Origin: Planctomycetaceae bacterium
Lineage (GTDB): Bacteria > Planctomycetota > Phycisphaerae > Sedimentisphaerales > UBA12454
Length of the DNA stretch: 64,000 nucleotides
Assembly (NCBI GenBank): GCA_021371795.1
Contig: JAJFVK010000008.1
Location: 1-64,000, forward strand
Direction of reading: 5' to 3'
Shown here: positions 26,181-35,115 of the stretch, piece by piece
Layout of the letters: each line of letters begins with the position of its first letter
Position numbering within the stretch: the first letter of the stretch is position 1
Notes under the pieces: model-generated
The model's database searches: none
Seen by the model: the letters and a program-made list of their open reading frames with translations, nothing else
Told to the model about the DNA's origin: nothing
Translations under genes and position numbers: made by a program

Positions 26181-27017
26181 ATGAAACTTGGTGTATTTAC
26201 AGTATCTGCTCCGGAGTATTATCCGCTGGAATTAATGGATAAGCTTTCAGGAATTGGTTATGAGGGAGTGGAGTGGCGTGTTACGAATGATAATGGTGAT
26301 CGTTCCAAGCCTACTTTTTGGGCGGGTAATCGTGCTGGAATGACTGCCGATGAATTATTAGAAACTGCGGATTCCCTGATGCAAAAGGCAAAGGAGCTCA
26401 ATTTTGAAATGCCGTCAATAGCCGCTTACATTAATTGTTTTGATTTGGAAGATGTAGAGAAGCATTTTAAGGCTGCTAAAGCTATAGGCGCAAAAAATGT
26501 CAGGATTTGTCCTGCAATGTATGATCCAGAAAAAAGTTTCAACCTTCAGGTTGCCAAAACCAGATATTACTATGCTATGGTTGCACAGCTTGCCGCCAAA
26601 TATAAAGTGCGTGCCTGTATTGAAACACATATGAATTACATTACTCCTTCAATGTCTAAAACAATGGCTATACTTGAGGGCTTAGACCCAAAGTATGTAG
26701 GAATTATGTGGGATCCTGCAAACCAGATATGTGAGGGTCTTGAAAAAATAGAGATGGCAATGGATATTGCCGGCGATTATCTTGCTGAAATTCACGCAAA
26801 AAATCTTATTATGAATAAAATAGAAGTGGACGGCAAAGTAGAATGGCAGCTCAAATCTGTAGCCCTCGATCAGGGACAGGTGAACTGGAAAGCTCTTTTA
26901 GAGTTTCTTGAAAAGAAACAATATGATGGCTGGATATTCTGTGAAGATTTTTCAACGGACAAATCTACAGATGAAAAGCTGATTTATAATTATAAATATT
27001 TGAAAAATATTAAATAG
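26181..27017 (+). CDS. Sugar phosphate isomerase/epimerase (xylose-isomerase-like TIM barrel)
   Basis: 278 residues. AP-endonuclease-2/xylose-isomerase-like barrel: MKLGVFTVS, GYEGVEWRV, ARACIETHMN-type strand, IMWDPANQ and LAEIHAKN carry the metal-binding Glu, Asp and His typical of the family. It is cytoplasmic. Start at ATG 26181 with GAGG about 8 nt upstream; the upstream ATG at 26151 would be leaderless. First gene of a five-gene operon with an aminotransferase, an amidohydrolase, a second isomerase and a dehydrogenase. Such genes interconvert sugars or inositols; the substrate cannot be told. Confidence 0.82.
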   Translation: MKLGVFTVSAPEYYPLELMDKLSGIGYEGVEWRVTNDNGDRSKPTFWAGNRAGMTADELLETADSLMQKAKELNFEMPSIAAYINCFDLEDVEKHFKAAKAIGAKNVRICPAMYDPEKSFNLQVAKTRYYYAMVAQLAAKYKVRACIETHMNYITPSMSKTMAILEGLDPKYVGIMWDPANQICEGLEKIEMAMDIAGDYLAEIHAKNLIMNKIEVDGKVEWQLKSVALDQGQVNWKALLEFLEKKQYDGWIFCEDFSTDKSTDEKLIYNYKYLKNIK

Positions 27018-27087
27018 GCTTCGCTATAGTCTAATGCGAAAGTTTGGATAAAAACAATATAATTGGTTTGATAAAAGGGTGGCAGAT

Positions 27088-28434
27088 ATGAAACAAAAAA
27101 CAAAATTAGCTTTATTGGGCGGAGAAAAAGCGGTACAGTTGCCGGATGAGAATATGTTCACTTGGCCGATTGTAACGAAAGAACACGAAGAAGCTGTTCT
27201 CGATGTGATTCGTAATCGTAATATGTCAGGTATAGATATTACAAAAAAGTTTGAGCAGGAATATGCAAAAAAAATTGGCGTAAAATATGCTCTTGGTTGT
27301 AACAATGGAACAGCCGCGATTCACAGCGCTCTTTTTGGAATGGGTATAGGAGTTGGTGATGAGGTTATTGCACCGAGTATAACATATTGGGCATCCTGCA
27401 TTCAGGTTTTTAGTCTTGGAGCAACAGTCCGATTTGCTGATGTATGTCCTGATACTCTTTGTATTGACCCGGATGATATTGAGCGTAGGATAACTCCCAA
27501 AACCAAGGCAATTGTGGTGGTGCATTATCTTGCGATGCCTGCCGATATGGATAGAATTATGGCCATTGCAAATAAGCACGGCATTATGGTTTTTGAAGAT
27601 ATTTCACATTCTCACGGCGCTAAATATAAAGGTAAAGAGGTCGGTACGTTTGGCGTCGCTTCAGCCGCTTCGCTTATGACCGGCAAATCTTTGGCAATTG
27701 GTGAAGCTGGAATGATGTTCACAAATGACCAGAAAATTTATGAAAGAGCTGTTCTTTTCGGTCATTATGAAAGACATGGCGATATCGAAATCGAAGAACT
27801 AAAGAAATTTGCTGGTTTGCCTTATGGTGGTTATAAGTACCGTATGCATCAGGCCAGCGCCGCATTTGGCCTTGTGCAGTTAAAACTTTACGACCGGCAG
27901 ATGGCAGAGATAGATAAGGCGATGAATTATTATTGCGACCTTCTTGAAAAGGTGCCGGGCTTATATCCGATAAGGCCCGAACCAAACAGCGGGACGACAA
28001 AGGGTGGCTGGTATATCCCGGGCGCAAAATACCGCGCAGAAGAGCTTGGGGGGCTTTCGCTAAAAAGATTTACTGATGCTGTTAACGCCGAGGGCAGCGC
28101 CTGTTTCGCCGGCATAAATAAGCCGCTGCATACTCACCCTGTTTTTACTGCTGTTGACGTTTATGGTCATGGAATGCCGACTCGTGTTGCAAATATGAGC
28201 GAGCAGGATAGACGGAATTTCACTACTGAAAGCCTGCCGGTTACCGAGCGAATAAACAATGAAGCTCTTATGACTCCATGGTTTAAACACTATAGACCTG
28301 AATTTATTGAACAGCACGTAAATGCTGTTAAAAAGGTAGTAGAAAACTATCGTGAGCTTTTAGACGGAGATACCAAAGAGCAAATTAAAGGTGAATTAAG
28401 TAATAAAAAAGCTCGTAAAGTTGCCCAGAAGTAA
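27088..28434 (+). CDS. DegT/DnrJ/EryC1/StrS-family PLP aminotransferase
   Basis: 448 residues. Fold-I PLP enzyme with GCNNGTAAIHSAL, VVHYLAMPADMD, VFEDISHSHGA and the PLP-lysine region SLMTGKSLAIGEAGM (about 192-206). Family members aminate keto-sugars or keto-cyclitols. Start at ATG 27088 with AAGGG 8 nt upstream; a GTG at 27079 is in frame but badly spaced. The C-terminal tail (about 15 residues, Lys-rich) looks disordered. Together with the isomerases and the dehydrogenase it suggests amino-sugar or amino-cyclitol metabolism, but this is inference. Confidence 0.85.
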   Translation: MKQKTKLALLGGEKAVQLPDENMFTWPIVTKEHEEAVLDVIRNRNMSGIDITKKFEQEYAKKIGVKYALGCNNGTAAIHSALFGMGIGVGDEVIAPSITYWASCIQVFSLGATVRFADVCPDTLCIDPDDIERRITPKTKAIVVVHYLAMPADMDRIMAIANKHGIMVFEDISHSHGAKYKGKEVGTFGVASAASLMTGKSLAIGEAGMMFTNDQKIYERAVLFGHYERHGDIEIEELKKFAGLPYGGYKYRMHQASAAFGLVQLKLYDRQMAEIDKAMNYYCDLLEKVPGLYPIRPEPNSGTTKGGWYIPGAKYRAEELGGLSLKRFTDAVNAEGSACFAGINKPLHTHPVFTAVDVYGHGMPTRVANMSEQDRRNFTTESLPVTERINNEALMTPWFKHYRPEFIEQHVNAVKKVVENYRELLDGDTKEQIKGELSNKKARKVAQK

Positions 28435-28473
28435 ATTAAGATTACAAAAGGGATTAAACCGGAGTTTTAAGTT

Positions 28474-29370
28474 ATGATTATAGATATTCATTCCCACGTA
28501 TATGTTGGTACTAGGGTCAATTTTTATCCTTACAGTCCTTTTATGTCAGCGAAGCAATGTATTGAGATTATGGATAAGTTGGGCATTGACAAGTCCGTCA
28601 TTCTGCCGCTGAACAATGCAGAAACTCCTTGTGAGCCTCAAAGTTTTGGCGAAATTATGGAAATTATGCAACGCTATCCCGGCAGATTTATTCCATTTTG
28701 CTGTCCGGATCCCAGACTGCCGATTAATCCTGAAAAGGGTGATGTGGATTGTTATGTTAATCTGCTTGGTAAATATAAAGCCTTGGGATGTAAGGGCGTT
28801 GGTGAGTTGACCGCAAGAATTCCCTGGGACAATCCTTTGATGCAGTTTTATCTTGCAGCGTGCCAGCTGCTCGAACTTCCAGTTATTTTTCATACGACAA
28901 CAGTTGATTCCAATTCCTATGGCCTTATCGATGAAATCGGTTTGCCTAAGCTCGAAGCCGTTTTAAAAAAATTTCCAAAACTTAAGATGATAGGCCATTC
29001 TGCCGCTTTCTGGTCGGAGATTAGCGGAGACATCAAAGGTTTGGCAGAGAAGAACGGATACCCCGCCGGCAAAGTTGTAGATGGTGGCGCTATCCCCCGA
29101 TTATTGCGGCAATGTTCTAATTTATTTGTGGACATTTCAGCGGGCAGTGGTTTAAATGCTCTAAAGAGAGATGAAGATTTTGCATATAAGTTCATAGAGG
29201 AATTTCAGGACAGAATAATGTTTGGTCTCGATATTTGTAATGCTGCGCAAATACCTCCTCATCTGGATTGGCTAAAAAACGCTAAGGCGGGCAGTCATAT
29301 TTCGGAAATAGCGTATGAAAAAATAATATGGAAAAATGCAAACAGAATTTTGAATCTTGAATTGGAATAG
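28474..29370 (+). CDS. Amidohydrolase-2 family protein
   Basis: 298 residues. MIIDIHSHVYV at the N-terminus is the metal-binding H-x-H of the amidohydrolase-2 (TIM-barrel) family; VIFHTTT, MIGHSAAFW and FGLDICN supply further His and Asp positions. Members hydrolyse or decarboxylate a range of small substrates. It is the third gene in the operon and ends 19 nt before the next start. Confidence 0.8.
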   Translation: MIIDIHSHVYVGTRVNFYPYSPFMSAKQCIEIMDKLGIDKSVILPLNNAETPCEPQSFGEIMEIMQRYPGRFIPFCCPDPRLPINPEKGDVDCYVNLLGKYKALGCKGVGELTARIPWDNPLMQFYLAACQLLELPVIFHTTTVDSNSYGLIDEIGLPKLEAVLKKFPKLKMIGHSAAFWSEISGDIKGLAEKNGYPAGKVVDGGAIPRLLRQCSNLFVDISAGSGLNALKRDEDFAYKFIEEFQDRIMFGLDICNAAQIPPHLDWLKNAKAGSHISEIAYEKIIWKNANRILNLELE

Positions 29371-29389
29371 TAATATGGAGGAAAATAAT

Positions 29390-30226
29390 ATGGCAAAACT
29401 AAGCGCCTTTGCTGATGAAGTTACGTATGAATTTGCAGGCCAGATAGATTTTCTGGTCAAGCAGGGCGTAAATTATATTGAGCCTCGGTTTTTTGACGGT
29501 CATGAAAATATAATGAACCTTACTGATTATCAGCTAAGGGAAGCCAAAAAAATACTTGACGACAATAATATTGGGGTTAGTGCAATTGGTTCTCCTATTG
29601 GCAAGGTAAAGTTGGATGAGCCGTTTGAGAATCACCTGGAGAAATTTAAACACGCTGTTGAATTGGCTGAGTTTTTTGATACGAAAAATATAAGAATGTT
29701 CAGCTATTATGCCCCGGCAGGCAAAAATATTTTTGATTATCATGACGATGTAGTTGAGCGTATGCTCAAGAAGATTGAGTTGCTTAAAAATATTGATATT
29801 GTAATGGTTCTTGAAAACGAAGCTGATATTTATGGCCAATTACCGGACAGGGCAGTTGAATTGGTAAAAGCTGTGGATTCTCCCAAGCTGCGTCTCTGCT
29901 ATGACCCTGCTAATTTTGTTGTTGCTTTTGGCACAACTGACAATGTTCAGTCTTGTTGGCCGATTATGAAACCATATGTCAGCCATATACACATAAAAGA
30001 CTGGAAAGTTGCTTCACCTTTGGGAAGTATGCCGGGTCAGGGCGATGCGCAGATAAAGTTGTTACTAAAAGAGCTTGCTGGTATGAATTATGTCGGCTTT
30101 GTTACAATGGAACCTCACCTGCAAAAAGGCGGCCAGTTTGGAGGAGTTACAGGGCCGGAATTGTTTGCACAGGCTATAAATGAAACTAAAAGAATGGCAC
30201 AAGACGTCGGCCTTATAATGGAATAG
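29390..30226 (+). CDS. Sugar phosphate isomerase/epimerase, second copy
   Basis: 278 residues. Same barrel family as the first gene of the operon but not a close copy: MAKLSAFADEV, VNYIEPRFFDG, MVLENEADIYG, LCYDPANFV, HIHIKDW, FVTMEPHL. The Glu, Asp, His, Glu pattern at strand ends is complete. GGAGG (29377-29381) is 8 nt before ATG 29390, so the earlier in-frame ATG at 29357 inside the amidohydrolase is not used. Confidence 0.84.
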   Translation: MAKLSAFADEVTYEFAGQIDFLVKQGVNYIEPRFFDGHENIMNLTDYQLREAKKILDDNNIGVSAIGSPIGKVKLDEPFENHLEKFKHAVELAEFFDTKNIRMFSYYAPAGKNIFDYHDDVVERMLKKIELLKNIDIVMVLENEADIYGQLPDRAVELVKAVDSPKLRLCYDPANFVVAFGTTDNVQSCWPIMKPYVSHIHIKDWKVASPLGSMPGQGDAQIKLLLKELAGMNYVGFVTMEPHLQKGGQFGGVTGPELFAQAINETKRMAQDVGLIME

Positions 30227-30244
30227 TTCACAAAGGATAAAATA

Positions 30245-31291
30245 ATGAAAAAATGGAGATTTGGTATCGTAGGCGCTGGTTTGATAGCGGAGTTTCATAT
30301 AAAAGCCATCGCGGATATAGATGCACAGTTGATTGCGGTTTGTGATATAAATAAAGCACGTGCTGATAAAATGGCTTCTAAGCATAACTGCAAATCTTAC
30401 GGTTCATATCAGGAGCTTTGCCAGGACAAAGAAATAGATATTGTAACGATTGCTACTCCGAGTGGTTTGCATATGGAACCTTCAATTGCTGCTGCCCAGG
30501 CCGGCAAACATGTTATTTGCGAAAAGCCAATGGAAGTTACAACCGAAAGAATAGACGAAATACTATGTGCCCATAAAAAGGCGGGTACTCGTATTTGCAC
30601 AATATTTCCCACACGTTTTCATAAGGCATTTAAGCCAATCAAAGAAGCTGTTGCAAAAGGGCGTTTTGGGCGGATAACATTTGCATCAGTATCTGCTCCA
30701 TTTTGGCGTACTGATGAATATTACAATGGTACATGGCATGGAACATGGAAACTTGATGGTGGCGGGGCATTGATGAATCAAACCATTCATACGATAGACC
30801 TTCTTTGTGCTGTTATGCCGCAAGTTGAGTCAGTTCAGGCTTACATGAATAATCTTGCTCATCCGCAGATTGAAGCCGAGGATACCGCGGTAGCCGTACT
30901 GAAGTTTGTAGATGGAACACTCGGTTCTATATACGGCACTACGGGTTCGTATCCCGGCGAACAAAGATGTTTTACAATAACTGGAACAAATGGAACAGTT
31001 GTTCTTCGAGATGATATGATTACAACATGGCAGTTTAGAGATGAATTGTCTGAAGATGAACAAATTCGCCAAAGATTTGCTAAAACTGATGGCAAGTCGG
31101 GCGTTGCCGATCCTGCTGACATAAGCCATCAAGGCCATACCGATAATTTCAAAGGATTTATCAATTGTCTTGAGTCTGGCGAAAAATTTGAATTGGAAGG
31201 CAATGAAGGCCGAAAATCTGTACAGCTTATCCGGGCGATATATCAATCTGCTAAGGATATGAAAATGGTAAAACTATGCATAACTAAATAG
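30245..31291 (+). CDS. Gfo/Idh/MocA family dehydrogenase
   Basis: 348 residues. N-terminal Rossmann fold with GIVGAGLIAEFH (about 6-18), the VICEKPMEV motif (catalytic Lys region, about 90), then the C-terminal substrate-binding domain with GGGALMNQTIHTIDLL (about 175-190), which carries the family's His and Asp. It oxidises or reduces a sugar or inositol with NAD(P). Last gene of the operon begun at 26181. Confidence 0.88.
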   Translation: MKKWRFGIVGAGLIAEFHIKAIADIDAQLIAVCDINKARADKMASKHNCKSYGSYQELCQDKEIDIVTIATPSGLHMEPSIAAAQAGKHVICEKPMEVTTERIDEILCAHKKAGTRICTIFPTRFHKAFKPIKEAVAKGRFGRITFASVSAPFWRTDEYYNGTWHGTWKLDGGGALMNQTIHTIDLLCAVMPQVESVQAYMNNLAHPQIEAEDTAVAVLKFVDGTLGSIYGTTGSYPGEQRCFTITGTNGTVVLRDDMITTWQFRDELSEDEQIRQRFAKTDGKSGVADPADISHQGHTDNFKGFINCLESGEKFELEGNEGRKSVQLIRAIYQSAKDMKMVKLCITK

Positions 31292-31322
31292 TCGGCTCGC
31301 TTCTCTTTTCGAATTCGCAAAC

Positions 31323-31388
31323 GCGAAGCCGGCAAATAAATTAGCAAGCCTCGCGATGCGTGAGTAATTATACCAATTGGTATTATTC
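31323..31388 (-). repeat. 66-bp dispersed palindromic element, copy 1
   Basis: On the minus strand this 66-bp stretch matches 58655-58720 with 58 of 66 bases identical and no gaps. It includes the near-palindrome around ACCAATTGGT. Its bases 4-6 are the TAA stop codon of the E2 gene, exactly as copy 2 supplies the stop of the gene at 57860. Confidence 0.85.
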
Positions 31389-32366
31389 CGTCAGTTTTTT
31401 GGGTTCCTGGAGAATTTCAGCGACATAGTTCAGGAATTGTGCTGCTTCTGCGCCGTTTGCGATTCTATGATCAACCGCAATCGTCATTTTCATAAGTTTG
31501 CGAATCACGATATTTCCGTCGTGTGCAACGCAGCTGTCGGCGATTCTGCCAACGCCGAGAATACTGCACTGGCCCGGCACAACAATCGGAATAAATGAAT
31601 CGATGCCGTATGCGCCGAGATTGCTTACTGTTATGCAGCCGCCTTCGAGGTCAGTCGGCGTAAATTTGCCCGCCTTTGTACGTTCGATGAGTGCTGTGCT
31701 ATACTGTGCGACTTCGGCAAGAGTTTTCTTGTCAACGTCTTTGACTATCGGAGCGATAAGGCCGCCTTTGACAGAAATCGCAAGGCCCACGCCGATAGAC
31801 TCGGCAAGTTGAATCGAATCGCCTTCAAATTTGCCGCTCATAATCGGCCACTTCGCCATTCCCAGCGCGAGGGCTTTGATTATCATATCGTTGAAGGATA
31901 TTTTCACGCCGCCGCTTTTGTTCAGTTCGGAGCGAAGCGCAGCCATCTCTGTTACATCGACAACGACATTCAGATAGAAGCACGGAATTTCACGCTTCGA
32001 TTGAAGCATTTTTTCCGCGATGATTTTGCCGAATTTGTTCAACGGCACTTTCTGGCCGGGTTTGTATGCCGGAGCGTCTGTTGTTTTCGCAGCGGCCGCA
32101 GGTTTTTTCTCCGCGACAGGAGCTTTAACTTCATCTTCGAGCGTGAAAAGCACTTCGCCGACCGGAACAGTCTGGCCTTCTTTAACGAGAATATCTTTTA
32201 CAATGCCTTCGACCGGCGATTCCATTTCGAGCGTCGCCTTATCGGTTTCCACTTCAAAAAGTACTTCGCCTTTGCTGATTTTCTGTCCTGCATTAATTTT
32301 GCAGCTTACAATCGTGCCTTCTTCCATTGTCTGCCCCATCAGCGGCAGTTTTACTTCGCGTGCCAT
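31383..32366 (-). CDS. 2-oxoacid dehydrogenase acyltransferase (E2), short form
   Basis: 327 residues. N-terminal lipoyl domain (about 3-78; lipoyl lysine K43 in ETDKATLEMES), an Ala/Pro/Lys linker (about 80-105), then the CoA acyltransferase domain (about 108-327) ending in DHRIANGA. The peripheral subunit-binding domain that normally docks E1/E3 is absent, and the usual H-x-x-x-D-G is H300-R-I-A-N304-G. No E1 or E3 gene is nearby. It may dock with a complex encoded elsewhere, or have another role. The stop codon lies within the 66-bp repeat. Confidence 0.83.
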   Translation of the reverse strand: MAREVKLPLMGQTMEEGTIVSCKINAGQKISKGEVLFEVETDKATLEMESPVEGIVKDILVKEGQTVPVGEVLFTLEDEVKAPVAEKKPAAAAKTTDAPAYKPGQKVPLNKFGKIIAEKMLQSKREIPCFYLNVVVDVTEMAALRSELNKSGGVKISFNDMIIKALALGMAKWPIMSGKFEGDSIQLAESIGVGLAISVKGGLIAPIVKDVDKKTLAEVAQYSTALIERTKAGKFTPTDLEGGCITVSNLGAYGIDSFIPIVVPGQCSILGVGRIADSCVAHDGNIVIRKLMKMTIAVDHRIANGAEAAQFLNYVAEILQEPKKLTE

Positions 32367-32396
32367 GTCTCAATCCTAATTTAATTTTTAAAGGTG

Positions 32397-33239
32397 TTAT
32401 TTTGCTCTTTTACAAACAAACAAACGATAAGTTTTGGTTTCCATAAAATCTTTGCCGGTACGTTTGCCGTAAAGATATTTATTGTGAGCCTTTTCAAGTT
32501 TCTTGCGATATTTCCATTTTACAAGTTTCGTAATCCATGGATTCCTGCTCATCAGAAATCTGTCAACAGCGCCTGCGATTGGAATCATTACTTCCTTAGT
32601 GGCTCTGTCGAGGATATCCATATTCGGTGCTGTCTCGGCGGTGATGTCGATATCTTCGATAATCTTGAAATTAGAGTTTTTCATTATGCCCATAAATTTT
32701 TCGAATCTGTGTCCGCCTTTAAGCCCGTACTCAACCTGCGATTGTTTCTTGAAAAAGTCGCAGATAAGAATATATCCGTTCGGATTCAGCAGTGATTCAG
32801 CGATATCGATTACTGTGTCGAGTTCGATGTACTGAAAACTTTCGCAGAACTGAATCATATCGTATTTTTTATTGGTTTGAATTTCTTCGAATTTGCATTT
32901 GAAGACTTCGGTGGTTTTTGGCATTCTCTCCTCGACGAGTTTATTCTGATAATCCGTCGGGCAAACGCAATCGACTTTGTAGCCGAGGTCAGAGAGCTTT
33001 TTGGAAAAAGCACCAGTTCCGCAGCCGACGTCAAGAATCGATTTCACTTCAGCAGGGATATGCGAGATGATAAATTTGCAGTATTCATCCTGCGCCAGAT
33101 GCATATTAAGAATCTCCGGCTCAAGTCCCTTTTTCCAGAGTCCGTAGTGCAGATGCTCAAGTTTAAACAGTCCCTTACCGGCTATATGGCCGATTTCAAG
33201 GCCTATTTCGCGTGATACGTGTCTTTTTTTTTCTGCCAA
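32397..33239 (-). CDS. Class I SAM-dependent methyltransferase
   Basis: 280 residues. The SAM-binding motif I is ILDVGCGTGAFSKKL (about 77-91), followed by VDCVCPTDYQ and the post-motif region ILICDFFKK. The N-terminal 60 residues (EIGHIAGKGLFKLEHLHYG) and Lys/Arg-rich C-terminus are outside the core. The substrate is unknown. It is 30 bp upstream of the E2 gene on the same strand, so they may share a transcript. Confidence 0.82.
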   Translation of the reverse strand: MAEKKRHVSREIGLEIGHIAGKGLFKLEHLHYGLWKKGLEPEILNMHLAQDEYCKFIISHIPAEVKSILDVGCGTGAFSKKLSDLGYKVDCVCPTDYQNKLVEERMPKTTEVFKCKFEEIQTNKKYDMIQFCESFQYIELDTVIDIAESLLNPNGYILICDFFKKQSQVEYGLKGGHRFEKFMGIMKNSNFKIIEDIDITAETAPNMDILDRATKEVMIPIAGAVDRFLMSRNPWITKLVKWKYRKKLEKAHNKYLYGKRTGKDFMETKTYRLFVCKRAK

Positions 33240-33602
33240 TTGTCATTCCTTTATGTTTTTTATCATTGTGAGGAAGTTTACCCCCGCGCAGGCAGGGGAA
33301 GCAATCTCTTGCTTTCTATTTAGACGAAACCGAAAAATGATAGTCGTTTCCCACCAATCCCGCAAGCAAAAATCGAAATTGGGAAGGGTTTGTTTGTGTT
33401 CAATTGCCCCAACCATTCACAATGCAACAAAGCAGGAAAAATTGGGACTGGCCCAAGTTTAGCCGCTTCCGGTATTTTAATCCTCGATCTTTCAGGATTT
33501 TTTATTCCTTGAAAAGAAAAATCAGAGAGGACGGAAGCGAGTAGGGTGGGCTTTAGCCCACGCGGTCGTACTTTTATTTTTAAACTTTGATTTTTGATTT
33601 AT
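33240..33602. other. Gene-free stretch with palindromic repeats
   Basis: 363 bp. It contains CCCCCGCGCAGGCAGGGG (about 33281-33298), an inverted pair GATTTTT ... AAAAATC near 33495-33525, and the GTGGGCT/AGCCCAC hairpin at 33541-33566. An ORF at 33253-33462 is made mostly of this repeat material and is not called. Confidence 0.6.
33541..33566. repeat. GTGGGCT/AGCCCAC palindromic repeat, short form
   Basis: Stem GTGGGCT (33546-33552) and AGCCCAC (33555-33561), flanked by GTAGG and GCGG. The same flanks and arms occur in inverted orientation at 45841-45895, there with about 30 bp between the arms. Confidence 0.75.
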
Positions 33603-34379
33603 TTACAGTCTTTCGTATTTTATAAACGCGCGGTACAGGCCGTTGATTCGGATGCCTTCGATAACCATCGGCGGATATTTTTCATTTCTCGGCTGAAGTC
33701 GGATTTTATTTTCGCTTTCGAAAAAGACGCGTTTAAAAGTCGTCTCGTGCGGCTCGGCCATACGCACAAAGCAGTCGTCGCCGTTTCGCACTTCCAGCCC
33801 AGGCGAAAAGATTACGATATCGCCCTCGACAAATTTCGGCTGCATTGAATCGCCGATAACCCGCACAGCGAACGCGTGCGCATCATCGACATCCGGACAG
33901 CGGACATAATCATCTGCAAACCCCGCTGGATACTGCAAATCGTCAAAATCGACCGGATAGCCCGCTGCGACGCGGTTTATTATAGGGATAAGATTGCCCG
34001 GCTGTTTGTCGGTGATTTGCATATCGAGTTGCAGCTGGCCTTCCGAAAGCAGGTCGTTAAGCTCCCTGTTCTTGACTTTCTTGTCCATCAGGCCGCGTAC
34101 GAGTTTTCGCCAGCGTTCGTTTTCAGCCTTTGACGCCTCGAACTGCTCCCGCACATCCGCAGGTGCGCGGTCGAGGTTGGCCATTTGACGAAGACTGCCC
34201 GGCGTTACACCAAAAGCCTCTTCGAGTTTGCGCAGCAGCTCATCGCTCGGCGGATTCTTGACCTTTTCATTTTCAATTGTCGAAAGATACGGCTTTGAAA
34301 ATCCCGTCTTTGCGGCGACTTCGTCCAGCGTCAGCCCCAATTCACGGCGTTTATTGCGTATTACCTGACCTAATGACAT
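33603..34379 (-). CDS. XRE-type HTH repressor with S24 (LexA/CI-like) peptidase domain
   Basis: 258 residues. N-terminal XRE helix-turn-helix (about 1-65, RRELGLTLDEVAAKTGFSKPYL), linker with charged coiled-coil-like segment (about 75-115), then an S24 self-cleaving domain: catalytic Ser in VIGDSMQPKF (about 172) and Lys in TTFKRV (about 211). AAGGAAAA lies just upstream of the start. Its promoter (34446-34419) overlaps a dyad that could be its own operator. Such repressors respond to DNA damage or control mobile elements; it sits next to a tRNA and island but has higher GC than the island. Confidence 0.88.
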   Translation of the reverse strand: MSLGQVIRNKRRELGLTLDEVAAKTGFSKPYLSTIENEKVKNPPSDELLRKLEEAFGVTPGSLRQMANLDRAPADVREQFEASKAENERWRKLVRGLMDKKVKNRELNDLLSEGQLQLDMQITDKQPGNLIPIINRVAAGYPVDFDDLQYPAGFADDYVRCPDVDDAHAFAVRVIGDSMQPKFVEGDIVIFSPGLEVRNGDDCFVRMAEPHETTFKRVFFESENKIRLQPRNEKYPPMVIEGIRINGLYRAFIKYERL

Positions 34380-34418
34380 TTTTGTTTTCCTTAACTATGT
34401 AGGTATATTTGTTTGATA

Positions 34419-34446
34419 AGTATATAACTTTTCTGTGTTTTTGCAA
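34419..34446 (-). promoter_or_regulatory. Promoter of the XRE-S24 gene with possible operator
   Basis: Minus strand: TTGCAA (34446-34441), 16-bp spacer, TATACT (34424-34419). AAGTATATAACTT (34418-34430) overlaps the -10 and has 4-bp inverted arms, a candidate autorepression site. Confidence 0.6.
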
Positions 34447-34637
34447 GAAATATATTATGGTATAAGCAAAAATTAAGATAATTTGCAGGGTGGGTTTGGG
34501 ATGTTATTGGTATAGGTATCGATAATGTCGCGTCAGGCGTTATTGTTTTCGGTTGACGTTGTCAGCACGAAGCACATTACACCAGAACCGACACCGAGAC
34601 GTTACCGTTACCGATACCCATAACTCAATTAAATTCT

Positions 34638-34666
34638 TTGTGTCTTAGTGCCCTGGTGGCTATAAT
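34638..34666 (+). promoter_or_regulatory. Promoter of tRNA-Val
   Basis: TTGTGT (34638-34643), 17-bp spacer, perfect TATAAT (34661-34666), 10 nt before the tRNA. It is embedded in the CTTTGTG...GGTGGCTA dispersed-repeat sequence also seen near 39231 and 55700. Confidence 0.6.
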
Positions 34667-34676
34667 ATTGCGGAAA

Positions 34677-34750
34677 GGGCGTTTAGCTCAGTTGGTTAGA
34701 GCGCACGGATCACACCCGTGAGGTCACAGGTTCGAGTCCTGTACCGCCCA
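34677..34750 (+). tRNA. tRNA-Val (CAC anticodon)
   Basis: 74 nt fold into a cloverleaf: D stem GCTC/GAGC, anticodon stem CACGG/CCGTG with loop ATCACAC (U33, anticodon CAC), T stem ACAGG/CCTGT with TTCGAGT. The acceptor GGGCGTT/ACCGCCC has one mismatch (6-67). CCA is not encoded. The accessory island begins about 100 bp downstream of its 3' end; no repeat of the tRNA 3' end was found at the island's far side. Confidence 0.92.
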
Positions 34751-34856
34751 GTTTGGTGCGTTTCAAAACTGTTTTTATTCTCGCCTCAACCTTTCCAGCA
34801 TCCTTCTTTAGTTCGCATTCCCAGATAACATTCCCCGCAGACGCCGAATCTTAATT

Positions 34857-35093
34857 TTATTTATTAATGATAAAGTATTTTCTACCTTTTCTTTCAATTA
34901 TATTTTCGTTTAGCAATAAACCAATTATAGACCAGGATAAGTAATCTTTGTTAGCTCCTAAAAAATCAGAACGAATATCTAAAATATTGGCTATATCTAC
35001 GTTACGTAACCCTTCAGGGTGTATCTTTAATGTTTCAATGATCGCTTGCTTTAGTAAGTTTACTCCTTCTTGAGCTTTGTCATTTGGCGTCAT
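34857..35093 (-). CDS. Small winged-helix-like protein of the restriction island
   Basis: 78 residues from ATG 35093, chosen because GAGG lies 10 nt upstream; ATG 35102 has only 1 nt spacing. ETLKIHPEGLRNVDIANILDIRSDF followed by ENIIERKGRKYFIIN resembles a winged helix-turn-helix with a C-terminal beta wing. It is the last gene of the four-gene island, after the methyltransferase. It could be a controller of the island or a specificity or accessory factor. No family name is offered. Confidence 0.55.
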   Translation of the reverse strand: MTPNDKAQEGVNLLKQAIIETLKIHPEGLRNVDIANILDIRSDFLGANKDYLSWSIIGLLLNENIIERKGRKYFIINK

Positions 35094-35115
35094 AAAAAAC
35101 ATGCCTCAATACAAA

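Noticed and set aside
33253-33462. 69-residue ORF with a clear ATG
   Set aside because: It is composed largely of palindromic-repeat sequence (TTTACCCCC... and low-complexity stretches) and has no family resemblance.
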